Shown here piece after piece: positions 44,043-53,324 of a DNA stretch of 64,000 bases (positions are counted from its first letter, which is position 1; each line of letters starts with the position of its first letter). The position numbers and the translations under genes are program-made. The notes below the pieces were generated by a model. That model saw nothing but the letters and a program-made list of their open reading frames with translations, did no database searches and was not told the origin of the DNA. The DNA is from Pseudomonadota bacterium (lineage in GTDB: Bacteria > Pseudomonadota > Gammaproteobacteria > Burkholderiales > Burkholderiaceae_C), in assembly GCA_963205115.1 (NCBI GenBank), contig CAUJHV010000004.1, positions 62,001-126,000 of the forward strand. Direction: 5' to 3'.

Positions 44043-45593
44043 TTGAACGGCAATCTCTTCGTCGCGCTGCGGCGCGCGTTTCCCAAACAGCTGGACAGCA
44101 CGGCCATCGAGACGGCCGACGGTCCCGGCGCCCCGCGCTTCTACACCTGGCGGGACCTGGACCGCGCCTCGGCCATGATCGCCAACCTGCTGGGCTCGCT
44201 CGACCTGCCCGAGGGCGCGCGCGTGGCCGTGCAGACCGACAAGAGCGTCGAGGCGCTGATGCTCTACCTGGGCGTGATCCGTGCGGGTCTGGTCTACCTG
44301 CCGCTGAATACCGCGTACCAGGCGGCGGAGATCGAGTACTTCATCCGCAATGCCGAACCCGCCGTGGTCGTGTGCACGCCGAAGAATTTCCACTGGACCA
44401 GCAAGATCGCCTTCCAGGCCGGTACGCAGAACGTCTTCACGCTGGGCGACGACCGCAGCGGCACGCTGCTGGAGCGCGCCGTGCAGCACAGCGACGTGCA
44501 CGAGCCCGCCGTGCGGGCCTCGGACGACCTGGTGGCCATCCTCTACACCAGCGGCACCACCGGCCGCAGCAAGGGCGCGATGCTCACGCACGGCAACCTG
44601 CTGAGCAATGCGCAAACGCTGCAGCGCTACTGGGGCTGGCGCAGCGCGGAAGAAGGCGGCGACGTGCTGATCCACGCACTGCCCATCTTCCATGTCCACG
44701 GCCTGTTCGTGGCCAGCCACGGCGCGCTGCTCAACGGCAGCAAGATGATCTGGTTCAACCGCTACGACCCGAAGGCGACGATCGCACGCCTGAAGGACGC
44801 CACCGTGTTCATGGGCGTGCCCACGCTCTACACGCGCATGCTCGCGGAGCCCACGCTCACGCGCGAGGCCTGCGCCACGATGCGCCTGTTCATCAGCGGC
44901 TCGGCGCCGCTGCTCAAGGAAACACACGACGACTGGACCAGCCGCACGGGCCATGTGATCCTCGAGCGCTACGGCATGAGCGAGACCACGATGATCACGT
45001 CCAACCCGTACTTCGAGAAGGACGGCCAGCGCATCGGCGGCACGGTGGGCTACGCGCTGCCGGGCATCCAGGTGCGGATCCGCGGCGACAAGGGGCAGCC
45101 CCTGCGTGCCGGTGAGATCGGTTCGATCGAGGTCAAGGGCCCGAATGTCTTCCAGGGCTACTGGCGCATGCCCGAGAAGACCGCCGAAGAATTCACCACG
45201 GACCTCTTCTTCAAGACCGGCGATGTTGGCAAGATGGACGAGGACGGGCGCCTGACCATCGTCGGCCGGAGCAAGGACCTCATCATCAGCGGCGGCTACA
45301 ACGTCTATCCGGCCGAGATCGAGGGTTATATCAACGAGATGCCCGGCGTGGCCGAATCGGCCGTCGTGGGCGTGCCGCACGCGGACTTCGGTGAAGCCGT
45401 GGTGGCCATCGTGATCCCCAAACCCGGCAGTTCAGTGGATGCCGGCGCGGTGATCGGCGAGCTGAAGACGAAGATCGCCAACTTCAAGGTGCCCAAGCAG
45501 GTCTTCGTGGTCGATGAACTGCCGCGCAATGCGATGGGCAAGGTGCAGAAGAACCTGCTGCGCGATCAGCACCGCAAGCTGTTCAACGCCTGA
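44043..45593 (+). CDS. Malonyl-CoA synthetase
   Basis: A 516-residue acyl-CoA synthetase of the ANL superfamily, giving malonyl-CoA from malonate, CoA and ATP. The AMP-binding motif is LYTSGTTGRSKGAM, then ERYGMSETTMI, GDVGKMDEDGRL and the C-terminal PRNAMGKVQK with the catalytic Lys. The TTG at 44043, preceded by GAGGAG, is the likely start. It is the third gene of the malonate operon; other acyl substrates are possible, but the decarboxylase neighbour favours malonate. Confidence 0.9.
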   Translation: MNGNLFVALRRAFPKQLDSTAIETADGPGAPRFYTWRDLDRASAMIANLLGSLDLPEGARVAVQTDKSVEALMLYLGVIRAGLVYLPLNTAYQAAEIEYFIRNAEPAVVVCTPKNFHWTSKIAFQAGTQNVFTLGDDRSGTLLERAVQHSDVHEPAVRASDDLVAILYTSGTTGRSKGAMLTHGNLLSNAQTLQRYWGWRSAEEGGDVLIHALPIFHVHGLFVASHGALLNGSKMIWFNRYDPKATIARLKDATVFMGVPTLYTRMLAEPTLTREACATMRLFISGSAPLLKETHDDWTSRTGHVILERYGMSETTMITSNPYFEKDGQRIGGTVGYALPGIQVRIRGDKGQPLRAGEIGSIEVKGPNVFQGYWRMPEKTAEEFTTDLFFKTGDVGKMDEDGRLTIVGRSKDLIISGGYNVYPAEIEGYINEMPGVAESAVVGVPHADFGEAVVAIVIPKPGSSVDAGAVIGELKTKIANFKVPKQVFVVDELPRNAMGKVQKNLLRDQHRKLFNA

Positions 45594-45607
45594 TCGGCAG
45601 CGGTTGC

Positions 45608-45628
45608 GGCGCGCCCGGGCGGCGCGCC
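45608..45628. other. Hairpin between convergent matB-like gene and uspA
   Basis: An 8-bp palindromic arm GGCGCGCC repeated with a 5-base loop CGGGC forms a perfect stem between the converging genes. No T-run follows, so it is probably a weak bidirectional terminator. Confidence 0.55.
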
Positions 45629-45636
45629 GCGCCGGT

Positions 45637-46080
45637 TCAGTGCAGCACCAGCAAGGGCAGCTTGGTGCGCGCCATCACATTCTTCGTGTGCGAGCCGAAC
45701 AGCAGTTCGCCGAAGGTGCTGCGGCCGTGCGTGACCATCACGATCAGGTCCGCCTTCTGCGCCTCGGCAGCCTTGGCGATGGCGCCCGCGATGTCGTCGT
45801 CGCGGTCGTAGTGCGCCAGGTATTCCACGCCCTGTTCGGCGGCCAGTTCGCCAAACTTGGCCAGCACCTTGTTTGCGTGCGCGGCCGTCTTGGCGTCGTG
45901 CTCGGAAACTTCGCGCTGGTAGTTCGACAAGGCCGCGCCGGAGCTCGGCAACGGCGGCAGGTTCTCCACGACAAAACCGACGACGCTGGCGCCGAGTTGC
46001 TTGGCCAGCCCGAGGCTCTCGTTCATGGCTCGCAACGAGATCTCACTGCCGTCGACAGGAACGAGCAGGCGCTTGTACAT
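45637..46080 (-). CDS. Universal stress protein UspA-family
   Basis: A 147-residue single-domain Usp. The N-terminus MYKRLLVPVDGS and the ATP-loop motif THGRSTFGELLFGSHTKNV (G-x2-G-x9-G-S/T type) point to the ATP-binding class. A strong AAGGAG site precedes ATG 46080. The gene follows the hemerythrin gene on the minus strand, and an FNR-type site lies 69-82 bp upstream of its ATG, so it may be an anaerobic or NO-responsive Usp. Confidence 0.9.
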   Translation of the reverse strand: MYKRLLVPVDGSEISLRAMNESLGLAKQLGASVVGFVVENLPPLPSSGAALSNYQREVSEHDAKTAAHANKVLAKFGELAAEQGVEYLAHYDRDDDIAGAIAKAAEAQKADLIVMVTHGRSTFGELLFGSHTKNVMARTKLPLLVLH

Positions 46081-46148
46081 GGTGACTCCTTGGGGCCCGG
46101 TACCCGGGCAACTGGGATTCACTTTAGGCCGCAGCGGCAGTTCGCCCG

Positions 46149-46162
46149 TTGATACGGGTCAA
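46149..46162. promoter_or_regulatory. FNR/Dnr-type site upstream of uspA
   Basis: The sequence TTGATACGGGTCAA fits the FNR consensus TTGAT-N4-ATCAA with one mismatch (G for A in the second half-site) and is TTGAY-N4-RTCAA compatible. It overlaps the hemerythrin stop codon and is centred about 75 bp upstream of the uspA ATG. Confidence 0.7.
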
Positions 46163-46728
46163 TCGCCCCGGCGCAGACGCTGCGATGTGTCAGGCAGGCC
46201 ACGCCGGCGGGCCATTTCCGCGCCCATCGCCGCCTGCATCTCCAGGCCCAGGTGCTGCCGCGCGGCCGGGAAAACCAGTTCGTTCTCTGCCGCAAGATGC
46301 CAGCCGTACAGGGTTTCGTAGTGGTCCAGGTGCTCCAGGTCGTCGAGGCTGAGTGACGTGCGCCGGCCTTCGGCCACGGCGTCCAGGATGGCGTGCGCGG
46401 ACGGCCAGATGGCCGCCATCTCGCGGTGTTCGTCGCGCAGCCGGGTGATGGTGTCGACACACTCGCCCCGGGCCAGCAGCGGCGGAAACACGTGGCGTTC
46501 CTCGTCCTCGTGGTGCACCGGCGCGGCGACATGAAAGTAGCGGACCAGCTCGCAAGCCGCCTGGCGCGCCTGTTCGTCCGCGCCGCGTGCCTGCATGTGC
46601 GCGCGCAGCCGTCGCAACAGCGACAACATGCGCTGCACTCGCACGTGACAGGCGCCAAGCACCTCGAAAGGCTGATCGAAACCCGGGGCGGGAACCAGGC
46701 CCCAGTGGTCGGCATCGATCCGTGGCAT
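46159..46728 (-). CDS. Hemerythrin-like (HHE) protein
   Basis: A 189-residue helical protein with HHE-type metal-binding motifs: HVAAPVHHEDEERHVFPPLL (His and Glu ligands), CHVRVQR, LRDEHREM and YGWHLAAENELVFP. Such proteins bind a diiron site and respond to O2 or NO. No signal peptide. It is placed between the SirB2 gene and uspA in the minus-strand run from napF, consistent with protection during nitrate respiration (inference). Confidence 0.87.
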   Translation of the reverse strand: MPRIDADHWGLVPAPGFDQPFEVLGACHVRVQRMLSLLRRLRAHMQARGADEQARQAACELVRYFHVAAPVHHEDEERHVFPPLLARGECVDTITRLRDEHREMAAIWPSAHAILDAVAEGRRTSLSLDDLEHLDHYETLYGWHLAAENELVFPAARQHLGLEMQAAMGAEMARRRGLPDTSQRLRRGD

Positions 46729-46749
46729 GACGAACTCCTTGCCGGCGCT

Positions 46750-47166
46750 TCAGGCCCGGCGCCAGATAAACCACCAACCCGCCGGGTGATGGGCCAGCGC
46801 GACGCCCACCATCGCCGCGGCGCAAACCAGCGCCAGCGCAAACGCCACCGCCCGTGTGCGCGGCGAGCGGGCGCGCCGCAGCGCCAGGCTGCCGATGCCG
46901 ATGTAGGCCAGCAACAGCACCAACTTGGTGCCGAGCCAATAGTCCGGACCCAGCGGATTCAGCGTGAGCACGGCCCACAAGCTGACTCCAGCCAGCAGCA
47001 GGACGCTGTCGATGAGCACGCTGGTGCGCCGGGCCCACCGTGCCAGCGGCCAGGACGCACCGGCCAGCACCGCGCTGCCACGCACCAGAAAGAACAGCAG
47101 GCTCAGTCCCACGGCGGTCAGGTGGACGGGTCGGGCGATGAGATAGACGGCAGCGGCAGAAAACAT
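46750..47166 (-). CDS. SirB2-family membrane protein
   Basis: A 138-residue inner-membrane protein with four hydrophobic helices and the SirB2 start LIARPVHLTAVGLSLLFFLVRG; the last helix ends GVALAHHPAGWWFIW. ATG 47166 (MFSAAAVYL) is chosen; the longer open frame upstream has no membrane character. It is 21 bp upstream of the hemerythrin gene and about 110 bp downstream of napF. Function unknown in this family. Confidence 0.8.
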   Translation of the reverse strand: MFSAAAVYLIARPVHLTAVGLSLLFFLVRGSAVLAGASWPLARWARRTSVLIDSVLLLAGVSLWAVLTLNPLGPDYWLGTKLVLLLAYIGIGSLALRRARSPRTRAVAFALALVCAAAMVGVALAHHPAGWWFIWRRA

Positions 47167-47278
47167 CGGCAAGGCGTGATCGATCGTGGTGCGGGCGCAG
47201 GCCGGACGTTCGCTGCGCCTGAAGGGCCCGCAGGCTTGCAGCATCGCGCGCGCGGCGGGCCGGCCGCCTTGATGTGGT

Positions 47279-47809
47279 TCAGCTTTCGCGTGGGCCTGCC
47301 GGCAACTGCGGGTCGCCGTTGTCGCGCGGCACGAGCGACAGGGCCTGCGTGGGGCAGACCGACAGACACTCGCCACAGCCGCTGCAGGCCGCGGTGTCGA
47401 TCTGCAGCTGCGCCACGCCGCCGCGCACCGGCGCAAATCGCAGCGCGCGTGGTTCGCAGCCGTCGCCGCACAAGCGGCATTCCACGCCGCACAGCGCCAG
47501 GCATCGGTTGTCGACGGCGGCCTGCCACTCGAAGGGCCTCTGGCTGCCCACCGCAGCGATGGCGCCGGTCGTGCATGCGCGGCTGCATTCGCCGCACAGG
47601 CTGCAGCCGTGCGCGCGCAGGTCCAGCGTCGGGAAAGCGCCTTCGGACATCCGCACGATCTCGCGCGGGCAGGCGCGCACGCAGTCGCCGCAGCGCGTGC
47701 AGCGCGCGGTGAACGCGTCGTCAGGGCGCAGCGACCACGGCGGCCGGCGCACGTGCTCGGCGGGTGCCGCGCGTGCCTGCAGGAAGCGTCGGCGGGTCGG
47801 GTCCATCAA
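47279..47809 (-). CDS. napF: Ferredoxin-type protein NapF
   Basis: A 176-residue cytosolic iron-sulfur protein of the nitrate reductase maturation group. Four-cysteine motifs CTRCGDCVRACP, CSLCGECSRAC and CSGCGECLSVCP are visible, plus an extra Cys-rich segment CGVECRLCGDGC, giving at least three [4Fe-4S] clusters. An Arg-rich N-terminus (DPTRRRFLQAR) is typical. It is divergent from napD across a 120-bp region with an FNR-type site. Start ATG at 47809 or 47806. Confidence 0.9.
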   Translation of the reverse strand: MMDPTRRRFLQARAAPAEHVRRPPWSLRPDDAFTARCTRCGDCVRACPREIVRMSEGAFPTLDLRAHGCSLCGECSRACTTGAIAAVGSQRPFEWQAAVDNRCLALCGVECRLCGDGCEPRALRFAPVRGGVAQLQIDTAACSGCGECLSVCPTQALSLVPRDNGDPQLPAGPRES

Positions 47810-47845
47810 GGGATCGGCGCAAGGGCCGTTTTCAATCCTGTCGAT

Positions 47846-47859
47846 TTGACCATCATCAA
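47846..47859. promoter_or_regulatory. FNR/Dnr-type site between napF and napD
   Basis: The sequence TTGACCATCATCAA fits TTGAY-N4-RTCAA, the FNR/Anr/Dnr consensus, exactly. It is centred about 76 bp upstream of the napD ATG and about 45 bp upstream of napF. A Crp/Fnr regulator with a matching E..SR recognition helix is encoded at the far end of the nap operon. Confidence 0.85.
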
Positions 47860-47928
47860 ATCCACGTTGATTGGTCGTCGGGGACAGTCCGGGCTTCGCA
47901 TGGGTGGCCTGCCGCCTGGAGTGGTTTC

Positions 47929-48252
47929 ATGAGCATTCTCGGCGTGGTGGTACGCACGAATCCCCGGCACCTCGACACGGTGGCCCAGCGCCTGGCAGCG
48001 CTGCCGGGTGTCGACCTCGCGCTGAATCCCGGTGACGGCCGCCTGGTGGCGGTCATCGAGGACGCGGTCGACGCCGCCGGCCAGCGGCATTCCGCGGCCG
48101 CGACCATGGCCGGCCTGGCGCAATGGGCCGAGGTGCTCAGCACCTCGCTGGTCTACGAATACTCCGGCGACGACATCGCCGATGCGCCCGACGGCCTGCC
48201 GCTGGACTACCGCTCGTGGCGCGACAGCCTGCGCGGCAGCGGTCAGGGTTAG
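47929..48252 (+). CDS. napD: NapD chaperone
   Basis: A 107-residue protein that binds the NapA TAT signal peptide. It begins MSILGVVVRTNPRHLD, the family pattern, and has the GVDLALNPGDGRLVAVIED strand region; the C-terminal about 25 residues (YRSWRDSLRG) are an extension. It is the first gene of the plus-strand nap operon and ends with TAG. Confidence 0.92.
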   Translation: MSILGVVVRTNPRHLDTVAQRLAALPGVDLALNPGDGRLVAVIEDAVDAAGQRHSAAATMAGLAQWAEVLSTSLVYEYSGDDIADAPDGLPLDYRSWRDSLRGSGQG

Positions 48253-48360
48253 CACCGGGATTCTTGAACCGGTTCAAGGACAAGACCCCAGGCGCACCTC
48301 AACATCACGTCCGCAACTGAAGGCGCCGCCCTGTCGCGCGCGCCGTGTGGAGCGGACGAC

Positions 48361-50922
48361 ATGCATTCGAATCGACGTGATTTTCTGAAGTCGCAAGCCC
48401 TGGCCGCCAGCGCGGCCGCCGCCGGCATCCCGCTGGACGCCGCCGCGCAGAAGGCCGGGCCCGCCGCGGGGGCCAGAACCGCCGCCGATGTCGCAGTGCG
48501 TTGGGACAAGGCGCCCTGCCGCTTCTGCGGCACCGGCTGCTCGGTGATGGTGGGCGTGCAGGAAGGCCGTGTCGTGGCCACGCAGGGCGACCCGGACGCG
48601 CCGGTCAATCGCGGGCTGAACTGCATCAAGGGCTACTTCCTGTCCAAGATCATGTACGGCAAGGACCGCCTGACCACGCCGTTGATGCGCAAGAAGGGCG
48701 GCAGGTTCGACAAGAACGGCGACTTCGAGCCGGTCAGCTGGGACGAGGCGCTGGACCTGATGGCCGAGAAGTGGAAAGCCGCGCTCAAGAGCGACGGTCC
48801 CGCCGGCGTGGGCATGTTCGGCTCGGGCCAGTGGACGATCTTCGAAGGTTATGCCGCCGCCAAGCTGTGGAAGGCCGGCTTCCGTTCGAACAACCTCGAC
48901 CCCAACGCGCGCCACTGCATGGCCAGTGCCGTGGCCGGCTTCATGCGCACCTTCGGCATCGACGAGCCGATGGGCTGCTACGACGACATCGAGCAGGCCG
49001 ACGCCTTCGTGCTGTGGGGCAGCAACATGGCCGAGATGCACCCCGTGCTGTGGAGCCGCATCACCGACCGCCGGCTGTCCAACCCCCACTGCAAGGTCGT
49101 GGTGCTGAGCACCTTCGAACACCGCAGCTTCGACCTGGCCGACCAGGGCATCATCTTCGCGCCGCAGACCGACCTGGCGATCCTCAACTACATCGCCCAC
49201 TACCTGATCGCCAACAAGAAGGTCGATCTCGAGTTCGTCAAGAAAAACGTCAACTTCAAGAAGGGCGCCGACGACATCGGCTACGGCCTGCGTCCGGCGC
49301 ACGCGCTGGAGAAGGACGCGAAGTCCAACGGCTACGCCGGCGCCGACGGCAAGCCCAAGGGCAACCCGAACGACTCCACGCCGATGAGCTTCGAGGAGTA
49401 CGCGAAGTTTGTCAGCGAGTACACCGCCGAGAAGGTCAGCAAGCTCTCGGGCGTGCCGGTCAAGCAGTTGGAAGAGCTGGCGAAGATCTACGCCGATCCG
49501 AAGGTCAAGGTCATGAGCCTGTGGACCATGGGCTTCAACCAGCACACACGCGGCACGTGGGCCAACAACATGGTCTACAACATCCACCTGCTGACCGGCA
49601 AGATCAGCCAGCCGGGCAACAGCCCGTTCTCGCTGACCGGCCAGCCCAGCGCCTGCGGCACCGCGCGCGAGGTGGGCACCTTCGCGCACCGCCTGCCGGC
49701 CGACATGGTGGTGACCAACCCCGAGCACCGCAAGCACACCGAAGCGATCTGGCAACTGCCTGAGGGCACGATCAACGACAAGATCGGCCTGCACGCCGTG
49801 GCGCAGAGCCGCGCGCACAAGGACGGCAAGCTCAAGTGCTACTGGACCAGCACGACCAACAACATGCAGGCCGGTCCGAACATCAACGGCGAGATCTACC
49901 CGGGCTGGCGCAACCCCGCGACCTTCGTCGTGGTCAGCGATGCCTACCCGACCGTCAGCGCGATGGCCGCCGACCTGATCCTGCCCAGCGCGATGTGGGT
50001 GGAGAAGGAAGGCGCCTTCGGCAACGCCGAACGCCGCACGCAGTTCTGGCGCCAGCAGGTCGCGCCGCCGGGCGACGCGCGCCCCGACCTGTGGCAGTAC
50101 ATGGAGTTTGCCAAGCGCTTCAAGATGGAAGAGGTCTGGCCCGCCGAACTGCTGGCCAAGAAGCCCGAGTACAAGGGCAAGACGCTGTTCGACGTGCTCT
50201 ACAAGAACGGCAAGGTCAACAAGTTCCCCGCCGCCGATCTCGCCAAGGTCAACGGCAAGTACGTGCCCGGCTACGACAACTACGAGAGCAAGGCCTACGG
50301 CTTCTACGTGCACAAGGGCCTGTTCGAGGAATACGCGGAGTTCGGCCGCGGCCACGGCCACGACCTCGCGCCTTTCGACACCTACCACGAGGTGCGCGGC
50401 CTGCGCTGGCCGGTGGTCGACGGCAAGGAAACGCTGTGGCGCTTCCGCGAGGGCTACGACCCCTACGTGAAGAAGGGCGAGGGCATCCGCTTCTACGGCA
50501 ACAAGGACGGCAAGGCCAACATCTTCGCCCTGCCCTACCAGCCGGCTGCCGAAGCGCCGGACAAGGACTACGACCTGTGGCTGTGCACCGGCCGCGTGCT
50601 GGAACACTGGCACACCGGCACGATGACGCGGCGTGTGGGCGAACTGCACCGCGCCGTGCCCGAGGCCGTGGTCTTCATGCACCCGGACGATGCCCAGGCC
50701 CGCGGCATCCAGCGCGGCATGCAGGTCAAGCTGGCCTCGCGCCGCGGCGAAGTCACGGCACACGTCGAGACCCGCGGCCGCAACAAGGTGCCTCGCGGCC
50801 TGATCTTCGTGCCCTTCTTCGACGAGGGCCGGCTGATCAACAAGCTGACGCTGGACGCCACCTGCCCGATCAGCAAGGAAACCGACTTCAAGAAGTGCGC
50901 CGTCCGCGTGACGCGAGCATGA
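48361..50922 (+). CDS. napA: Periplasmic nitrate reductase catalytic subunit NapA
   Basis: An 853-residue molybdoenzyme that reduces nitrate to nitrite in the periplasm. The N-terminus carries a TAT motif ([11 protein letters not shown]), then a [4Fe-4S] motif [10 protein letters not shown] with the fourth Cys in GLNCIKG. The molybdenum-ligand region [16 protein letters not shown] has its conserved Cys. Length is normal for NapA. The upstream 108 bp after napD may carry its own ribosome binding site. The 3' intergenic region carries a repeat-like structure (see 50923-51041). Confidence 0.97.
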   Translation: MHSNRRDFLKSQALAASAAAAGIPLDAAAQKAGPAAGARTAADVAVRWDKAPCRFCGTGCSVMVGVQEGRVVATQGDPDAPVNRGLNCIKGYFLSKIMYGKDRLTTPLMRKKGGRFDKNGDFEPVSWDEALDLMAEKWKAALKSDGPAGVGMFGSGQWTIFEGYAAAKLWKAGFRSNNLDPNARHCMASAVAGFMRTFGIDEPMGCYDDIEQADAFVLWGSNMAEMHPVLWSRITDRRLSNPHCKVVVLSTFEHRSFDLADQGIIFAPQTDLAILNYIAHYLIANKKVDLEFVKKNVNFKKGADDIGYGLRPAHALEKDAKSNGYAGADGKPKGNPNDSTPMSFEEYAKFVSEYTAEKVSKLSGVPVKQLEELAKIYADPKVKVMSLWTMGFNQHTRGTWANNMVYNIHLLTGKISQPGNSPFSLTGQPSACGTAREVGTFAHRLPADMVVTNPEHRKHTEAIWQLPEGTINDKIGLHAVAQSRAHKDGKLKCYWTSTTNNMQAGPNINGEIYPGWRNPATFVVVSDAYPTVSAMAADLILPSAMWVEKEGAFGNAERRTQFWRQQVAPPGDARPDLWQYMEFAKRFKMEEVWPAELLAKKPEYKGKTLFDVLYKNGKVNKFPAADLAKVNGKYVPGYDNYESKAYGFYVHKGLFEEYAEFGRGHGHDLAPFDTYHEVRGLRWPVVDGKETLWRFREGYDPYVKKGEGIRFYGNKDGKANIFALPYQPAAEAPDKDYDLWLCTGRVLEHWHTGTMTRRVGELHRAVPEAVVFMHPDDAQARGIQRGMQVKLASRRGEVTAHVETRGRNKVPRGLIFVPFFDEGRLINKLTLDATCPISKETDFKKCAVRVTRA

Positions 50923-50938
50923 ATGGGATCCCCTCGAA

Positions 50939-51007
50939 GCGGCCTGTCGGCCGCCTCCCCCCAGGGGGGCGCGACCGGCGGACCGGCGGAGCCGGATCCG
51001 CGGTCGC
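50939..51007. repeat. REP-like palindromic structure between napA and napG
   Basis: The 119-bp gap holds three adjacent inverted repeats: GCGGCC-TGTC-GGCCGC (50939-50954), CCCCCC-A-GGGGGG (50957-50969) and outer arms GCGACCG / CGGTCGC (50971-50977 and 51001-51007). The GGATCC sites at the edges and the pattern resemble short interspersed palindromes in Comamonadaceae (recognised from memory, not searched). It may affect napA mRNA stability. Only one copy was seen in the window. Confidence 0.5.
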
Positions 51008-51041
51008 CGCTTGATCAATCTGCGAGTGCCGAGACCTTTTC

Positions 51042-51863
51042 GTGAACCTGAACCGTCGCACCGTGCTGCAAGGCGCCGCGAGCGCCACCACGGCCGGCTT
51101 GATCGCCGGCGGTGCGGTGCTGCTCGGCCGGCCTGCGCAGGCACGGCCGGCGCAGGCGCTGCGGCCGCCGGGGGCCCTGCCGGAAGCCGAGTTTCTGGCG
51201 GCCTGCGTGCGCTGCGGGCTGTGCGTGCGCGACTGCCCGCCACAGAACCTCAAACTCTCCACCTGGGGTGACGGCCTGGCGCGCGACGTGGCGATCGGCA
51301 CGCCCTGGTTCGAGGCCCGCGACATCCCCTGCGAGATGTGCGAGAACCTGCCTTGCGTCAAGGCCTGCCCGACCGGCGCGCTGGACCCCAAGCTCACCGA
51401 CATCAACCAGGCGCGCATGGGCCTGGCGGTGCTGATCGACCAGGAGAGTTGCCTGAATTTCCTCGGGCTGCGCTGCGATGTCTGTTATCGCGTGTGCCCG
51501 GTGATCGACAAGGCCATCACGTTGGAAAAAGTCAGCAACCCGCGCAGCGACCGCCACGCGATGCTGCTGCCCACCGTGCACGCCGACGCTTGCACCGGCT
51601 GCGGCAAATGCGAGAAGAGCTGCGTGCTCGAGCAGGCCGCCATCAAGGTGCTGCCCGCCACGCTGGCGCGCGGCGAACTCGGCCACCACTACCGAAAGGG
51701 TTGGGAATCGGCCAACCGCGCCGGGAAGCCGCAATTCGAATTGCCGGTGCAGCGGCTGCCGGAAACGGCCGTGCCGGGCGATCTGGCGCCATTGCGCAGC
51801 GGCCGTGACGCCTACGACCCGGCCGGCGCGGCATCGGCGAATGCGCAAAGGGCACGGCCATGA
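51042..51863 (+). CDS. napG: Quinol-oxidising ferredoxin-type protein NapG
   Basis: A 273-residue periplasmic iron-sulfur protein with a TAT-like signal ([16 protein letters not shown]). Four [4Fe-4S] motifs are visible: [43 protein letters not shown] and [11 protein letters not shown]. Works with NapH to move electrons from the quinol pool to NapC/NapB. The GTG start at 51042 is used. It follows the REP-like element. Confidence 0.94.
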   Translation: MNLNRRTVLQGAASATTAGLIAGGAVLLGRPAQARPAQALRPPGALPEAEFLAACVRCGLCVRDCPPQNLKLSTWGDGLARDVAIGTPWFEARDIPCEMCENLPCVKACPTGALDPKLTDINQARMGLAVLIDQESCLNFLGLRCDVCYRVCPVIDKAITLEKVSNPRSDRHAMLLPTVHADACTGCGKCEKSCVLEQAAIKVLPATLARGELGHHYRKGWESANRAGKPQFELPVQRLPETAVPGDLAPLRSGRDAYDPAGAASANAQRARP

Positions 51864-51921
51864 GCGCGGCGGCTCGCACCCGATTGCGCATCCCGGCGCA
51901 CGACACGCGGAGGGCCGTCGC

Positions 51922-52839
51922 GTGAGTGTGGAGGGCACCCGCATCCTCGGCACCGGGCCGGCCACCGCGGCGGTCGCGGGTCGCGCGCCGCTGCGGCCGG
52001 GCGCCGATGCCGTGCAGGCCAAGGGCTGGTGGCGGGCGCATCGCTTTCTGATCCTGCGCCGCAGCTCGCAGTTCGGCATCCTGCTGCTGTTCCTGCTCGG
52101 CCCCTGGGCTGGCTGGTGGATCGTCAAGGGCAACCTCTCGTCCAGCCTGACGCTGGGCGTGCTGCCGCTGACCGACCCCTTCGTGCTGGCCCAGGTGCTG
52201 GCCGCGCGGCACCTACCCGAAACCAGCGCGCTGATCGGCGCGGCCCTCGTCGTGGCGTTCTATGCCGGCGTCGGCGGGCGGGTCTATTGCAGCTGGGTCT
52301 GTCCGGTCAACGTCGTGGCCGACGCGGCCGCGTGGTTGCGTCGCCGCCTGCGCATCGGTACGGGCCGCGCCCCCCGTGCAGGCCTTCGATACGCCTTGCT
52401 CGGCGCCGTGCTGATGGCCTGCGCGATCACCGGGCAGATCGTCTGGGAACACGTCAACCCGGTGTCCATGACGCAGCGCGCACTGATCTTCGGCGGCAGC
52501 ATCGCCTGGGGCGCGGCCGCTGCGGTCTTTCTGTTCGATCTGCTGGTCGCGCCGCGCGGCTGGTGCGGCCATGTCTGCCCGATGGGCGCGGGCTACGCGC
52601 TGATCGGCCACAAGAGCCTGCTGCGCGTCTCGGCCCGCCATGCCAGCCGCTGCAACGATTGTGGCGACTGCTACGCCGTGTGCCCCGAGCCGCAGGTCAT
52701 CGTCGGCCCGCTCAAAGGCAAGGCCGGCGCCGGCCCGGTCATCGACGCCGGCGCCTGCACGAACTGCGCGCGCTGCATCGACGTCTGCAGCCTCGACGTC
52801 TTCTCCCTCACCCACCGATTCGACACAAGAAAGGACTGA
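51922..52839 (+). CDS. napH: Membrane quinol dehydrogenase NapH
   Basis: A 305-residue protein with about four TM segments. Cysteine motifs YCSWVCPVNVVAD and CGHVCPMGAGYAL flank the membrane part, followed by two cytoplasmic [4Fe-4S] motifs CNDCGDCYAVCPEP and CTNCARCIDVC. GTG 51922, preceded by CGGAGG, is chosen over a longer frame. The stop overlaps the napB start (TGATG). Confidence 0.93.
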   Translation: MSVEGTRILGTGPATAAVAGRAPLRPGADAVQAKGWWRAHRFLILRRSSQFGILLLFLLGPWAGWWIVKGNLSSSLTLGVLPLTDPFVLAQVLAARHLPETSALIGAALVVAFYAGVGGRVYCSWVCPVNVVADAAAWLRRRLRIGTGRAPRAGLRYALLGAVLMACAITGQIVWEHVNPVSMTQRALIFGGSIAWGAAAAVFLFDLLVAPRGWCGHVCPMGAGYALIGHKSLLRVSARHASRCNDCGDCYAVCPEPQVIVGPLKGKAGAGPVIDAGACTNCARCIDVCSLDVFSLTHRFDTRKD

Positions 52840-53300
52840 TGTCCATGAAAGTCCCTGTCTCACTCAAGCTGGTCCTGGCGCTTGTCGCCCTCGTCACCGG
52901 TGTGCAGCTGGCGCATGCCACGGGTGAGCCCGTCAAGCTGCAAGGCCTGCGCGGCGGCACGCCCATCACGCAGGACAACGCGCCCACGGCGTCGCACCAG
53001 GAGCGCGACCACGCGGTGGGCGACCGCGATTTCGTGCAGCAGCCACCGCTGATTCCGCACACCACGTCTGGCTACCAGATCACGAAGAACTTCAACAAAT
53101 GCATGGACTGCCACGCCTTCCAGAAAGCCAAGGCGGCCGGCGCGACCAAGGTCAGCGTCACCCACTTCCGCACGCGCGAGGGCCAGGAGCTCGACAACAT
53201 CAGCCCGCGGCGCTACTTCTGCACCCAATGCCACGTCGCGCAGACGGACGCCAAGCCGCTGGTCGAAAACAGCTTCCGGCGCGCGCGCGGACTGCAATGA
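52839..53300 (+). CDS. napB: Diheme cytochrome c NapB
   Basis: A 153-residue periplasmic electron-transfer subunit. A signal peptide (LKLVLALVALVTGVQLAHA) is followed by two heme c motifs CMDCH and CTQCH, with the surrounding NapB pattern PPLIPHTTSGYQITKNFNKC. It forms the NapAB complex. The ATG at 52839 is coupled to the napH stop; 52845 is an alternative. napC lies 24 bp downstream. Confidence 0.95.
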   Translation: MSMKVPVSLKLVLALVALVTGVQLAHATGEPVKLQGLRGGTPITQDNAPTASHQERDHAVGDRDFVQQPPLIPHTTSGYQITKNFNKCMDCHAFQKAKAAGATKVSVTHFRTREGQELDNISPRRYFCTQCHVAQTDAKPLVENSFRRARGLQ

Positions 53301-53324
53301 GCGTCGAGACGCACGAGGAACCAC

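Noticed and set aside
51012..51019. TTGATCAA near napG as an FNR-type site
   Set aside because: The two half-sites abut with no 4-base spacer, so it does not fit the FNR pattern.
48274..51243. A 989-codon minus-strand open frame opposite napA
   Set aside because: Shadow of napA; no recognisable domains, and the plus frame matches NapA throughout.
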